Notes under the pieces: model-generated
Database searches by the model: none
Told to the model about the DNA's origin: nothing
Seen by the model: the letters and a program-made list of their open reading frames with translations, nothing else
Made by a program: the position numbers and the translations under genes
Origin: Acidimicrobiia bacterium
GTDB lineage: Bacteria; Actinomycetota; Acidimicrobiia; UBA5794; UBA11373
Length of the DNA: 5,475 nt
Reading direction: 5' to 3'
Assembly (NCBI GenBank): GCA_025456165.1
Contig: JALOLI010000100.1
Span: 1-5,475, forward strand
Part shown: positions 1-4,996 of the stretch, piece after piece
Numbering within the stretch: the stretch's first letter is position 1
Layout of the letters: each line of letters opens with the position of its first letter

Positions 1-1
1 C

Positions 2-229
2 ACTTTGAACCCGGCCGAGGGGGGCTTCGGCCGGTCCCGCCGGTGGGACCTCCACCACGGTGAGGAGATCGTGGCCCACTTCAGCCGGCATCCGTTCGGC
101 GGGGTCTGCCTCGCGGCCCTCCCTCTGCCTGTGGTCCTGCTTTGCCTGCTGCTGACCCGCTTCGGCATCCCCGGGGAGAAGGAGTTGCGTATGCCCGGCA
201 TGTACCAGCGCATGCACGGCGGGGGGTGA
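2..229 (+). CDS. C-terminal fragment of an unrecognised membrane protein
   Basis: The reading frame is open from the left edge of the window and ends at TGA 227-229, so only the last 75 or so codons of a rightward gene are visible; the true start lies outside. The third codon position is almost always G or C, which supports real coding. The fragment has a charged, His-containing stretch (WDLHHGEEIVAHFSRHPFGG), then one strongly hydrophobic segment (LAALPLPVVLLCLLLTRFGI) that looks like a final membrane helix, then a short polar, Met-rich tail ending in MHGGG. I do not recognise the family. It converges with the hypA/ATPase genes, only 19 nt separating the two stop codons, and no clear terminator hairpin lies between. 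A TTG at 5-7 could be read as a start, but no ribosome binding site is visible and the frame is open upstream of it, so a truncated gene is more likely. Confidence 0.6.
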   Translation, partial: TLNPAEGGFGRSRRWDLHHGEEIVAHFSRHPFGGVCLAALPLPVVLLCLLLTRFGIPGEKELRMPGMYQRMHGGG

Positions 230-248
230 CGGGCCGGCTGCCGACCAG

Positions 249-974
249 CTACTCGGCAACGCGAGCGGCCACCCGACGCACGGCGGCGAAAAGAGCGGTC
301 TCCCGCAGCCGATCCGGGTCGCCAAGGGCTTCCTCCAAGCCGGGGTCGTACGGCATCGACCCGAGGAACGGCACCCCGAAGGAAGCGGCGAGCCCGGCCA
401 CCGAGTCGTCGGCTTCGCGCCGCAGGTTCTCCGCCACGCCCAGGATCGGGGCGCGCAACTCCACCAGCAGCCGCAGGGCCCGGCGAACGCTCCCGACAAC
501 GACCAGCGAAGCGGCACCGAGCAGGAGGAACTCGGTTCGCGGTGCGAGGCGAACCACGTCGAGGGCGATGTCGCCGAGGCCGGGGGGGAGGTCGAGCACC
601 AGCAGATCCACCTCGCCCCAGCGGGTGATGGCCAGCAACTCCAGCAGCGTGTTGGTGACGTCGCCGCCCCGGAGAGGCGTCGCCGCTTCACCCGAGAAGA
701 AGGCGACCGACATGAGCCGGATGCCCGCAACGGAGATCGGATCGACCCCGAACTCCTCCGTGGGGAAGTGCTCCTCGGCCCCGAGGATCACGTGGTCACT
801 GGGAGAGGTGAAGTCGAGATCGAACAGACCCACCCGCCTCCCCTGGTCCGCCCAGGCCAGCGCCAGGCTCGCGGAGACCACGCTCTTGCCGATCCCACCC
901 TTGCTGCCGGTGACGGCCACGATCCGGCGGACCCCGGCGAGGCGATCGTCGATGGCGGCGGCCCGGGGATCCAT
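249..974 (-). CDS. ParA/MinD/Mrp-type ATPase, candidate archaeal-type HypB (nickel insertion)
   Basis: This 241-aa P-loop ATPase probably works with HypA in loading nickel into [NiFe] hydrogenase. Visible motifs: deviant Walker A TGSKGGIGKS (residues 22-31, signature K25 and catalytic K30), a DLD motif (52-54), and an Mrp-like Walker B/switch segment DLPPGLGD (128-135). After ILGVAEN (177-183), where many Mrp/ApbC proteins carry an iron-sulfur CxxC, this protein runs into FGVPFLGSMPYDP (199-211) with no cysteine; the whole protein contains none. An Fe-S carrier role by the CxxC route is therefore unlikely. The start is ATG at 974-972, 4 nt after the hypA stop; the frame is open much further upstream, but that part only mirrors hypA in another frame. 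No strong Shine-Dalgarno is seen, so translation is probably coupled to hypA. Classical bacterial HypB is a GTPase of another subfamily; an Mrp/MinD-type HypB acting with HypA is known from Thermococcus kodakarensis. The ATPase family is certain; the HypB role is inferred from context. Confidence 0.88.
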   Translation of the reverse strand: MDPRAAAIDDRLAGVRRIVAVTGSKGGIGKSVVSASLALAWADQGRRVGLFDLDFTSPSDHVILGAEEHFPTEEFGVDPISVAGIRLMSVAFFSGEAATPLRGGDVTNTLLELLAITRWGEVDLLVLDLPPGLGDIALDVVRLAPRTEFLLLGAASLVVVGSVRRALRLLVELRAPILGVAENLRREADDSVAGLAASFGVPFLGSMPYDPGLEEALGDPDRLRETALFAAVRRVAARVAE

Positions 975-978
975 GAGG

Positions 979-1413
979 TCAGGCCGATGCCGGCTCGCCG
1001 CCGCCGCGCCCCTCCACCCGCTCCAGGGTGACGCCGCGGCCGGCCAGGATGGCGAAGTCCGGGCTTCCACAACCCGGGCACCGCACGAAGGCATGGGAGA
1101 GCTCAGGGATGAAGTGCATAGCCTCCAACTCGTCGGCCCCGCCGGCTTCCTCCAGCTCCGAACGGCCGAACTCACGCTCGCAACCCCGGCAGCAGAAACG
1201 CACCGGCTCCTGCTCCACCACGAACCGGGCACCTTCGAGAACGGGATCGGATGCCGGGAGCACCTCGGCCAGGGAGAACTCGAAGAGATCCGTCCTGATC
1301 TGCTGCAGTTCGCCCACCCGGACCGTGATCGTCTGGATGCAATCCATGCCGGCATCCCGGGCAGCACGCACGGCTGCCTTCACGACGGCATCGGCGAGAG
1401 CAAACTCATGCAA
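979..1413 (-). CDS. hypA: Hydrogenase nickel metallochaperone HypA (long, archaeal-like form)
   Basis: HypA binds nickel and delivers it to the large subunit of [NiFe] hydrogenase (sometimes urease) together with HypB. The product is 144 aa and begins with M-H-E, whose His2 and Glu3 belong to the N-terminal nickel site. This fixes the start at a TTG codon (1413-1411), preceded by GGGAG (1427-1423) at 9 nt spacing. The core VRVGELQQI (31-39) is typical. The zinc domain has C75-R-G-C78 (with an extra C74) and C112-P-G-C115, separated by about 33 residues, more than in typical bacterial HypA of about 113-120 aa. The insert carries MHFIPELSHAF (99-109), and the protein continues GSPDF...GRGV (116-128). 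From memory, Thermococcus HypA (139 aa) has a near-identical arrangement. The gene overlaps nothing and is followed after 4 nt by the MinD-like ATPase. hypC, hypD, hypE and hydrogenase structural genes are not in this window. Confidence 0.95.
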   Translation of the reverse strand: MHEFALADAVVKAAVRAARDAGMDCIQTITVRVGELQQIRTDLFEFSLAEVLPASDPVLEGARFVVEQEPVRFCCRGCEREFGRSELEEAGGADELEAMHFIPELSHAFVRCPGCGSPDFAILAGRGVTLERVEGRGGGEPASA

Positions 1414-1422
1414 GGCGCGAAA

Positions 1423-1456
1423 CTCCCGACGGGGGAACGGCGATGCTGGAATCCTA
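1423..1456 (-). promoter_or_regulatory. Possible hypA promoter -10 and ribosome binding site
   Basis: The 62-nt gap between the CotH-like gene and hypA holds a TAGGAT hexamer on the minus strand (1456-1451) that could be a -10 element, about 37 nt before the TTG start, and the GGGAG ribosome binding site (1427-1423) that supports the non-ATG start. No convincing -35 hexamer is seen 16-18 nt upstream, and no terminator hairpin ends the preceding gene, so read-through from the upstream operon is equally possible. The ribosome binding site is well supported; the promoter is not. Confidence 0.35.
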
Positions 1457-1475
1457 GATCGGGCCGGGCGGGGAG

Positions 1476-2996
1476 CTACCCGCTGACGACCCCCTCGGCA
1501 GCAAGAGCGGTGGTACGGGCGGTGATCAGGTCCCGCAGCGTGGAGACTTCGCCCTCCAGGGTCGCCACGCCGATTAGCTCCCCCGCCCCGCCGACCAGGG
1601 TCCCCGCCCAGCCGTCGAGCACCTCCAGGGCCGTCCCGTCGGCGAACAACTGCCGGTACAAGGCTCCGTAAGCCTCCTCGTAGAGGGCTCGGAAGCCGTC
1701 CACCTCGAGAAACCTCTCCGCCAGCAGGTTGCCGCCGGTGACCCCGGGGGCGCCCTGGCCTGCCGGGGGCCGGGGCATGTCGCCCGGGGGGTTCATCCCC
1801 GCGGGTGGGGCGGCGGCTCCCGGGCCGGCGGCGCCCTCGGTCCCCTCTCCCCCTCGCGGCGGCACGCCACCGCCGGGGATCGCACCGTCCTGCGGCCTCG
1901 CCGGGCCGCCCCCCACGGCGAGCGAACCAGTCTCGAACGGGCCCCGGCCGGGATCGCCCGACCAGGACAGGTTCAGGTCCCAGCTCACCACAGTGAACCG
2001 CTGCTCGTCGATGTCGTAGAACAGGTAGTAGTTCTGCCCCGGCCCAGTCATGTCGTCGAAGTCGAGCAGCAGGTTGTGCAGGGCCAGGTAGCGGGCAAGG
2101 GAGGCCACGTCGGCCCGGTCCGCCAGGCCGGCGGCGAACTCCTCGTCGGAGGACTCCTCGACCCAGCAGACGAACTCGACGAGGGGTTCCAGGCCGGCCT
2201 GGTCCTCCCCCGTCACCCGGCGGAACGAATCCTCGTAGTCGAGGGGATCATCACCCCGGCAATCGAAGCTGCCACCCGACAGGGCCTTGTAGAGGATCCC
2301 CTCCCCGGAGAAGTCCTCCTCCACCAGGGAGTCACCGGGCTCCTGGACGACGAGGCGCAGCGTGGCGGCGGACCCGTTGGCGGAGAAGGCGGCATAGGAG
2401 GCTTTCTCGGCCGGTTCCCCGGTTGCGGCGATCAGAGACAGAGACAGGGCCTCGTTCAACGCCGTGGTCATCGCTCCCTGCAGCCCGGCCGGCCGCACCG
2501 CGATGGCGTCGTGGCCCTGGTAGGTCTGCCCCTCGACGAACTCCCCGAAGCTGATGAGCCAGGGAAGGCCCTCCGGGCCCTCGAGATCGACGGTCCCCGC
2601 CGGAACCGCCTTCTCCCCCCTGCCCGCCGGCACCTCCGCCCCCGGACTGGCTCCGAACAGGGTGGAGTTCCCCTTGAGGCGGATGCCAACGTCCTGGATG
2701 GTGGTGCCGTCGATGACAACGTCGGCTTCGATGAAGTCCTTGTCGCCGGTCTCGGTGAACTCCTCGATGGCGGCCTCGTACTCGGGGTCGTCGAAGGTCA
2801 CCTCGATGGTGTGCACCGCCGACTCGTCGAATAGGTCCACGGTGCCGGCGATATCCCCCCAGCGTGGATGGCCCCCGGACGAGGTCCCGCCGGCAGAGAG
2901 CCGGATCCCTCCCAGGGCAAAGAGAAGCACGGCAACTGCCGCCAGCGAGGCCAGCGCCAGCCTCCAATGCCGTCTCCAGGGAAGGGAGGGGTGCAC
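1476..2996 (-). CDS. CotH-family kinase-like protein, membrane-anchored
   Basis: This 506-aa protein belongs to the CotH family, atypical protein kinases first known from spore coats and also common in non-sporulating bacteria. The N-terminus is basic, then hydrophobic (LALASLAAVAVLLFALGGI, about residues 13-31), with no lipobox, so it is probably an uncleaved anchor or signal peptide with the rest outside the membrane. Family features in order: TIEVTFDDPEYE (63-74), RLKGNSTL (106-113), GEGILYKALSGG (231-242), and the signature block LDFDDMTGPGQNYYLFYD (311-328) followed by FTVVSWDLNLSW (334-345). By pattern, D314 and D340 match the acidic catalytic/metal residues of CotH kinases. Residues about 348-422 are a Gly/Pro-rich low-complexity insert, and a helical tail (424-500) follows. 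C246 and C277 could form a disulfide. The start is GTG (2996-2994), preceded by AGGGG (3007-3003), 9 nt after the upstream stop. It is the last gene of the VTC/DUF4956 operon. Substrate unknown. Confidence 0.85.
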   Translation of the reverse strand: MHPSLPWRRHWRLALASLAAVAVLLFALGGIRLSAGGTSSGGHPRWGDIAGTVDLFDESAVHTIEVTFDDPEYEAAIEEFTETGDKDFIEADVVIDGTTIQDVGIRLKGNSTLFGASPGAEVPAGRGEKAVPAGTVDLEGPEGLPWLISFGEFVEGQTYQGHDAIAVRPAGLQGAMTTALNEALSLSLIAATGEPAEKASYAAFSANGSAATLRLVVQEPGDSLVEEDFSGEGILYKALSGGSFDCRGDDPLDYEDSFRRVTGEDQAGLEPLVEFVCWVEESSDEEFAAGLADRADVASLARYLALHNLLLDFDDMTGPGQNYYLFYDIDEQRFTVVSWDLNLSWSGDPGRGPFETGSLAVGGGPARPQDGAIPGGGVPPRGGEGTEGAAGPGAAAPPAGMNPPGDMPRPPAGQGAPGVTGGNLLAERFLEVDGFRALYEEAYGALYRQLFADGTALEVLDGWAGTLVGGAGELIGVATLEGEVSTLRDLITARTTALAAEGVVSG

Positions 2997-2999
2997 GGC
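2957..2999 (-). repeat. Direct repeat copy A at the 5' end of the CotH-like gene
   Basis: This stretch matches 3215-3257 at about 34 of 43 positions without gaps, offset exactly 258 bp. The longest shared run covers 2957-2970. It encodes the M-H-x-S-L-x-W-R-x-H-W-R-L N-terminus of the CotH-like protein; the matching copy encodes the N-terminus of the neighbouring 82-aa protein. Confidence 0.75.
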
Positions 3000-3005
3000 G
3001 GGCCC

Positions 3006-3254
3006 CTACTCGCTTTCCCGTCCGGGGTCAGCAGGCGGTCCCATCTCGAGGTAGCCGAAGTCGCCCACCGTTTCCCTCAGCAGGCCGCCGACAGCACCCC
3101 GCCACCGGAGGATCCGCTCGAGCCCGAGCAGGGCCCCTCCCATCGCCGCCACCAGGACCCCCGCCGCTGGAGCGGCGGCCAGGAACCCGGCCGCCAGGGC
3201 CCCGGCCAGGGCCACCAGCCTCCAATGCTGCCGCCACAAGAGGGAGAGGTGCAT
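3006..3254 (-). CDS. Unrecognised 82-aa small membrane protein
   Basis: I do not recognise a family. The start is ATG (3254-3252) with a strong Shine-Dalgarno TAGGAG five nucleotides upstream that overlaps the stop codon of the preceding DUF4956 gene, so translation is probably coupled and the gene is likely real. The product opens with basic and aromatic residues (MHLSLLWRQHWRL), then has an Ala/Gly/Leu-rich hydrophobic stretch of about 35 residues (roughly 13-47), enough for two short membrane helices or one long hairpin. A polar tail rich in Gly, Glu and Pro (about 48-82) follows. Its first 13 residues share 10 identities with the start of the CotH-like protein encoded next, 9 nt downstream. 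It may be a membrane partner of the polyphosphate/CotH system, or a diverged remnant of a duplicated N-terminal anchor. Its function cannot be deduced from the sequence. Confidence 0.7.
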   Translation of the reverse strand: MHLSLLWRQHWRLVALAGALAAGFLAAAPAAGVLVAAMGGALLGLERILRWRGAVGGLLRETVGDFGYLEMGPPADPGRESE

Positions 3255-3257
3255 GGC
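3215..3257 (-). repeat. Direct repeat copy B at the 5' end of the 82-aa gene
   Basis: This is the partner of 2957-2999, in the same orientation and with the same relation to a start codon. Similarity begins just before the start codon and runs through about 13 codons, then fades, so the two proteins share only their N-terminal targeting-like segment. Confidence 0.75.
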
Positions 3258-3262
3258 TGCTC

Positions 3263-3961
3263 CTAGAGGCTGGTTCGGTCGTAGCCGGTGGTGAGGCCGA
3301 CCTTGAGGTTGCCGGTCAGTTCCTGGATGCCGCGCAGCAGGTTCTGCGCCGACTCGCCCTTTTTCAGCGAGACGCTGTAGAGGAGTTCGGTGAGCAGGCC
3401 GGAGCGCACCGAGTCGATGCCGATCAGATCGGCCTCGTCGGTGCAGCGGGCGAAGACACCGTCGAAGGCATGCTCGTAGTCGAGGTCGTTGGGGACCTGG
3501 ACGCGCAGGATCTGCGACGTGTTCGGAGCGTGGAACCAGTTGAAGCGATCCATGATCAGCACGATCAGGGCGATCAAGACCGTGGCCACCGCCGCCAGGA
3601 CGTAGAACTTGGTGCCCGCCGCCATGCCGACGGCCATCGCCCAGAAGATGAACCCGACGTCGCGCGTCTCCTTGAGAGCGTTGCGGAAGCGGATGATTGA
3701 AAGCGCCCCGACCAGGGAGAAGGCCCGGGCCACGTTCGACCCGACGATCATCATGATCAGGGCCACCACCACGCCCATGAGCACCAGCGTCTGCACGAAG
3801 CTCTGGCTGTAGGAGACGCCGCGATGGGTGACCCGGTACACCCAGCCGACCGTGGCGGTGAGCAGGAACGCCCCCACCAGGGCCACGGCTATGTCGGCGA
3901 TCGAGAAGGTGCCGGTGAGGTCTTCGACCTCGCCGAACACCTGGGTGAACCAGTCCATCAC
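3263..3961 (-). CDS. DUF4956 family membrane protein
   Basis: This integral membrane protein of about 232 aa has unknown biochemical function. Hydrophobic segments lie at about residues 21-42, 55-74, 102-116 and 119-137, followed by a soluble C-terminal domain (about 140-232). The motif FSLVGALSIIRFRNALKE (81-98) and the following FWAMAVGMAAGT (106-117) are characteristic of the DUF4956 family. The start is either GTG (3961-3959), overlapping the upstream stop by four bases (GTGA), or ATG (3958-3956), overlapping by one (TGATG). The two give proteins differing by one residue, and either implies translational coupling to the VTC gene. DUF4956 genes are regular neighbours of VTC-domain and CotH genes, which suggests a membrane component working with the polyphosphate polymerase, possibly for anchoring or export; that role is inference. 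Family assignment is firm. Confidence 0.9.
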   Translation of the reverse strand: MMDWFTQVFGEVEDLTGTFSIADIAVALVGAFLLTATVGWVYRVTHRGVSYSQSFVQTLVLMGVVVALIMMIVGSNVARAFSLVGALSIIRFRNALKETRDVGFIFWAMAVGMAAGTKFYVLAAVATVLIALIVLIMDRFNWFHAPNTSQILRVQVPNDLDYEHAFDGVFARCTDEADLIGIDSVRSGLLTELLYSVSLKKGESAQNLLRGIQELTGNLKVGLTTGYDRTSL

Positions 3962-4773
3962 GGCCTCGCTTCCGTCTCGGGCAGGTGGAAGGCCGACCGC
4001 GGGGCGCGGCCGGCCACTTCGACGCTCTGGCAGTACTTGCTGATGCGCACGACCTGGGCGTTGTGCGCCCCCACGAGAGCGGTCACCCAGCGGGGAATGT
4101 GATCGTTGGCCTTGATCTCGACGACCACCTGCTCGGGCGGGACCATGTGGAGCCCCGGGTTACGCGATTCGAGGCTCAGGTCGGCGGATCGATAGCGGAT
4201 GTCGGTGTCGAAAGTGATGCGGAGGCCGGGGTCGTGGATGGTGCCCACCAGGGCGCGTCGGTAGTAGGAAGTGATCGAAGCGGGCTCCAGCCGCAGGGAG
4301 CCCACGAAGGCCCGGACCTCATGGATGAAACGAGCCTGAGAGGCGTCGTGCTCGATGTCCTCCCCACGGCACAAGGCCACCGCCCCGGAGTAGGGCAACT
4401 TCGCCCGCCTCTTCTGAGTCGTCCGGTTGAGGCGCTGTTTGATCTCGACGAAGACCGGGGTGTCGGGCTGCAGCCCGGCAGCGTTCTCGTAGTGCCGGAT
4501 ACGAAGCTTCCGGCGGCACTTGAGCCCGTCGACCTTCTCCCAGTAGCAGCGCAGGTCGGGAGTGTCGTAGTACAGGCTGGTGATCACGTAAGGCCGGCCG
4601 AGGCCGTGGGCATCGGGCTCCATGTAGAGCAGGGCCTCGTCGCACAGGATGGCCGCCCGCTCCCGGGGGAGGAGGTACTTCAGCTCGAAGCGGTTGCGGG
4701 AGCGGACGGCCTGGAGGGCGCTCGCGGCGGCCGGGGCCGATGGTTCGGCCCGGGTGAGAATGGAATCCGTCAC
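3958..4773 (-). CDS. VTC-domain polyphosphate polymerase-like protein
   Basis: The product (271 aa) is one VTC domain, the catalytic fold of yeast Vtc4 that makes polyphosphate from ATP inside a basic tunnel. Tunnel-type motifs are all present: RFELKYLL (28-35), SLYYDTPD (66-73), RRKLRIRHY (87-95), VFVEIKQR (107-114), basic QKRRAK (120-125), SYYRRALVG (169-177), RITFDTDIRYR (185-195), VVVEIKA (216-222) and SKYC (245-248). R88, R91, R93, E110, K112, R172/R173, E219 and K221 sit at positions expected to contact nucleotide, phosphate or metal. The start is GTG (4773-4771), 8 nt after GGGAGG (4787-4782); an in-frame GTG at 4782-4780 overlaps that site. The frame continues open to 5001, but that part runs through the promoter region and is not family-like. 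No SPX domain is present, as usual in bacteria. It is first in the operon with DUF4956, the small membrane protein and the CotH-like protein. The polymerase activity is inferred from the fold. Confidence 0.9.
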   Translation of the reverse strand: MTDSILTRAEPSAPAAASALQAVRSRNRFELKYLLPRERAAILCDEALLYMEPDAHGLGRPYVITSLYYDTPDLRCYWEKVDGLKCRRKLRIRHYENAAGLQPDTPVFVEIKQRLNRTTQKRRAKLPYSGAVALCRGEDIEHDASQARFIHEVRAFVGSLRLEPASITSYYRRALVGTIHDPGLRITFDTDIRYRSADLSLESRNPGLHMVPPEQVVVEIKANDHIPRWVTALVGAHNAQVVRISKYCQSVEVAGRAPRSAFHLPETEARP

Positions 4774-4781
4774 GCTGGTCA

Positions 4782-4787
4782 CCTCCC
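4782..4787 (-). promoter_or_regulatory. Ribosome binding site of the VTC gene
   Basis: GGGAGG on the minus strand, 8 nt before GTG 4773-4771. It is the best Shine-Dalgarno in the region and decides this start over the longer open frame reaching 5001. Confidence 0.8.
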
Positions 4788-4809
4788 TTCCTCCGTCGCC
4801 TTGGATTCG

Positions 4810-4827
4810 GGCTCCGGATCCGGCGCC
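4810..4827. repeat. 18-bp imperfect palindrome in the operon leader
   Basis: The 18-bp element is symmetric except at one base pair position, with a perfect 10-bp core CCGGATCCGG (4814-4823). It lies in the predicted 5' untranslated leader of the VTC operon. It could be an operator or a weak RNA hairpin; in DNA this GC-rich it could also be chance. Confidence 0.3.
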
Positions 4828-4853
4828 GCGTGCGCCCTCTCCTGTGAACCCGA

Positions 4854-4884
4854 AGCTATGTCCCGACCGTGAAGGGCCCGTCAA
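4854..4884 (-). promoter_or_regulatory. Candidate promoter of the VTC/DUF4956/CotH operon
   Basis: On the minus strand TTGACG (4884-4879, five of six to the TTGACA consensus) is followed after 18 nt by CATAGC (4860-4855); the overlapping TAGCTT (4858-4853) is another possible -10. This is one of the least GC-rich parts of the gap. It would give a leader of about 70-80 nt before GTG 4773. The -10 is poor, which is common in activator-dependent promoters and agrees with the flanking direct repeats. Confidence 0.45.
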
Positions 4885-4909
4885 GGCCTCATGAGAAGCG
4901 CCTGAGAAG
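4868..4909 (-). promoter_or_regulatory. PHO-box-like 11-bp direct repeats (two pairs)
   Basis: Minus-strand 7-mers: CTTCTCA (4909-4903), CTTCTCA (4898-4892), CTTGACG (4885-4879) and CTTCACG (4874-4868). Within each pair the start-to-start distance is exactly 11 bp; between pairs it is 13 bp. Including one flanking base, the first pair is an identical 8-mer, GCTTCTCA. Paired 7-mers with an 11-bp period are how PhoB/PhoP and other OmpR-family regulators bind; Streptomyces PHO boxes use GTTCACC-like units. The second pair embeds the -35 element, as in Pho promoters where the box replaces it. The downstream gene is a polyphosphate polymerase, so phosphate control would make sense. The repeats are directly seen; the regulator is inferred. 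Confidence 0.45.
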
Positions 4910-4952
4910 CCGGCGCCGGAAAGGGGCGTCTCGCCGCGTTTGCTCTCCCGGC

Positions 4953-4966
4953 GCCCGGGCCCGGGC
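4953..4966. repeat. 14-bp perfect palindrome upstream of the RRM gene
   Basis: GCCCGGGCCCGGGC reads identically on both strands. It lies about 18 bp upstream of the TAGAGT -10-like hexamer and between the two divergent promoters, where a repressor or activator could sit. It contains only G and C, so chance is a real alternative. Confidence 0.3.
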
Positions 4967-4983
4967 TTGTCCCCCACTCGGGC

Positions 4984-4989
4984 TAGAGT
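4984..4989 (+). promoter_or_regulatory. Possible -10 element of the RRM gene
   Basis: TAGAGT matches the TAnnnT pattern of many high-GC bacterial promoters. The nearest -35-like hexamer, TTGTCC (4967-4972), is only 11 nt away, too close for a standard sigma factor, so this is tentative. Initiation here would give a leader of about 160 nt before ATG 5155. Confidence 0.3.
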
Positions 4990-4996
4990 CAGGGGG

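Noticed and set aside
230..248. Bidirectional terminator between the convergent genes
   Set aside because: The gap is only 19 nt and shows no stem-loop with a T-tract on either strand.
975..1367. N-terminal extension of the MinD-like ATPase to a 372-aa protein
   Set aside because: This part overlaps hypA in another frame and has no family similarity; the ATG at 974 directly precedes the Walker A region at normal distance.
142..1671. Long rightward open frame (509 codons) opposite hypA and the ATPase gene
   Set aside because: It is antisense to two clear genes, is dominated by Arg, Ser, Thr and Ala, has no domain-like pattern, and is the expected result of scarce stop codons in GC-rich DNA.
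2076..2834. Rightward open frame of 252 codons inside the CotH-like gene
   Set aside because: It is the mirror of the CotH codons (Gly, Val, Leu, Asp-rich) with no recognisable motif and no ribosome binding site.
3985..4872. Rightward 295-codon open frame opposite the VTC gene
   Set aside because: Antisense shadow of a well-recognised domain; no ribosome binding site or motif of its own.
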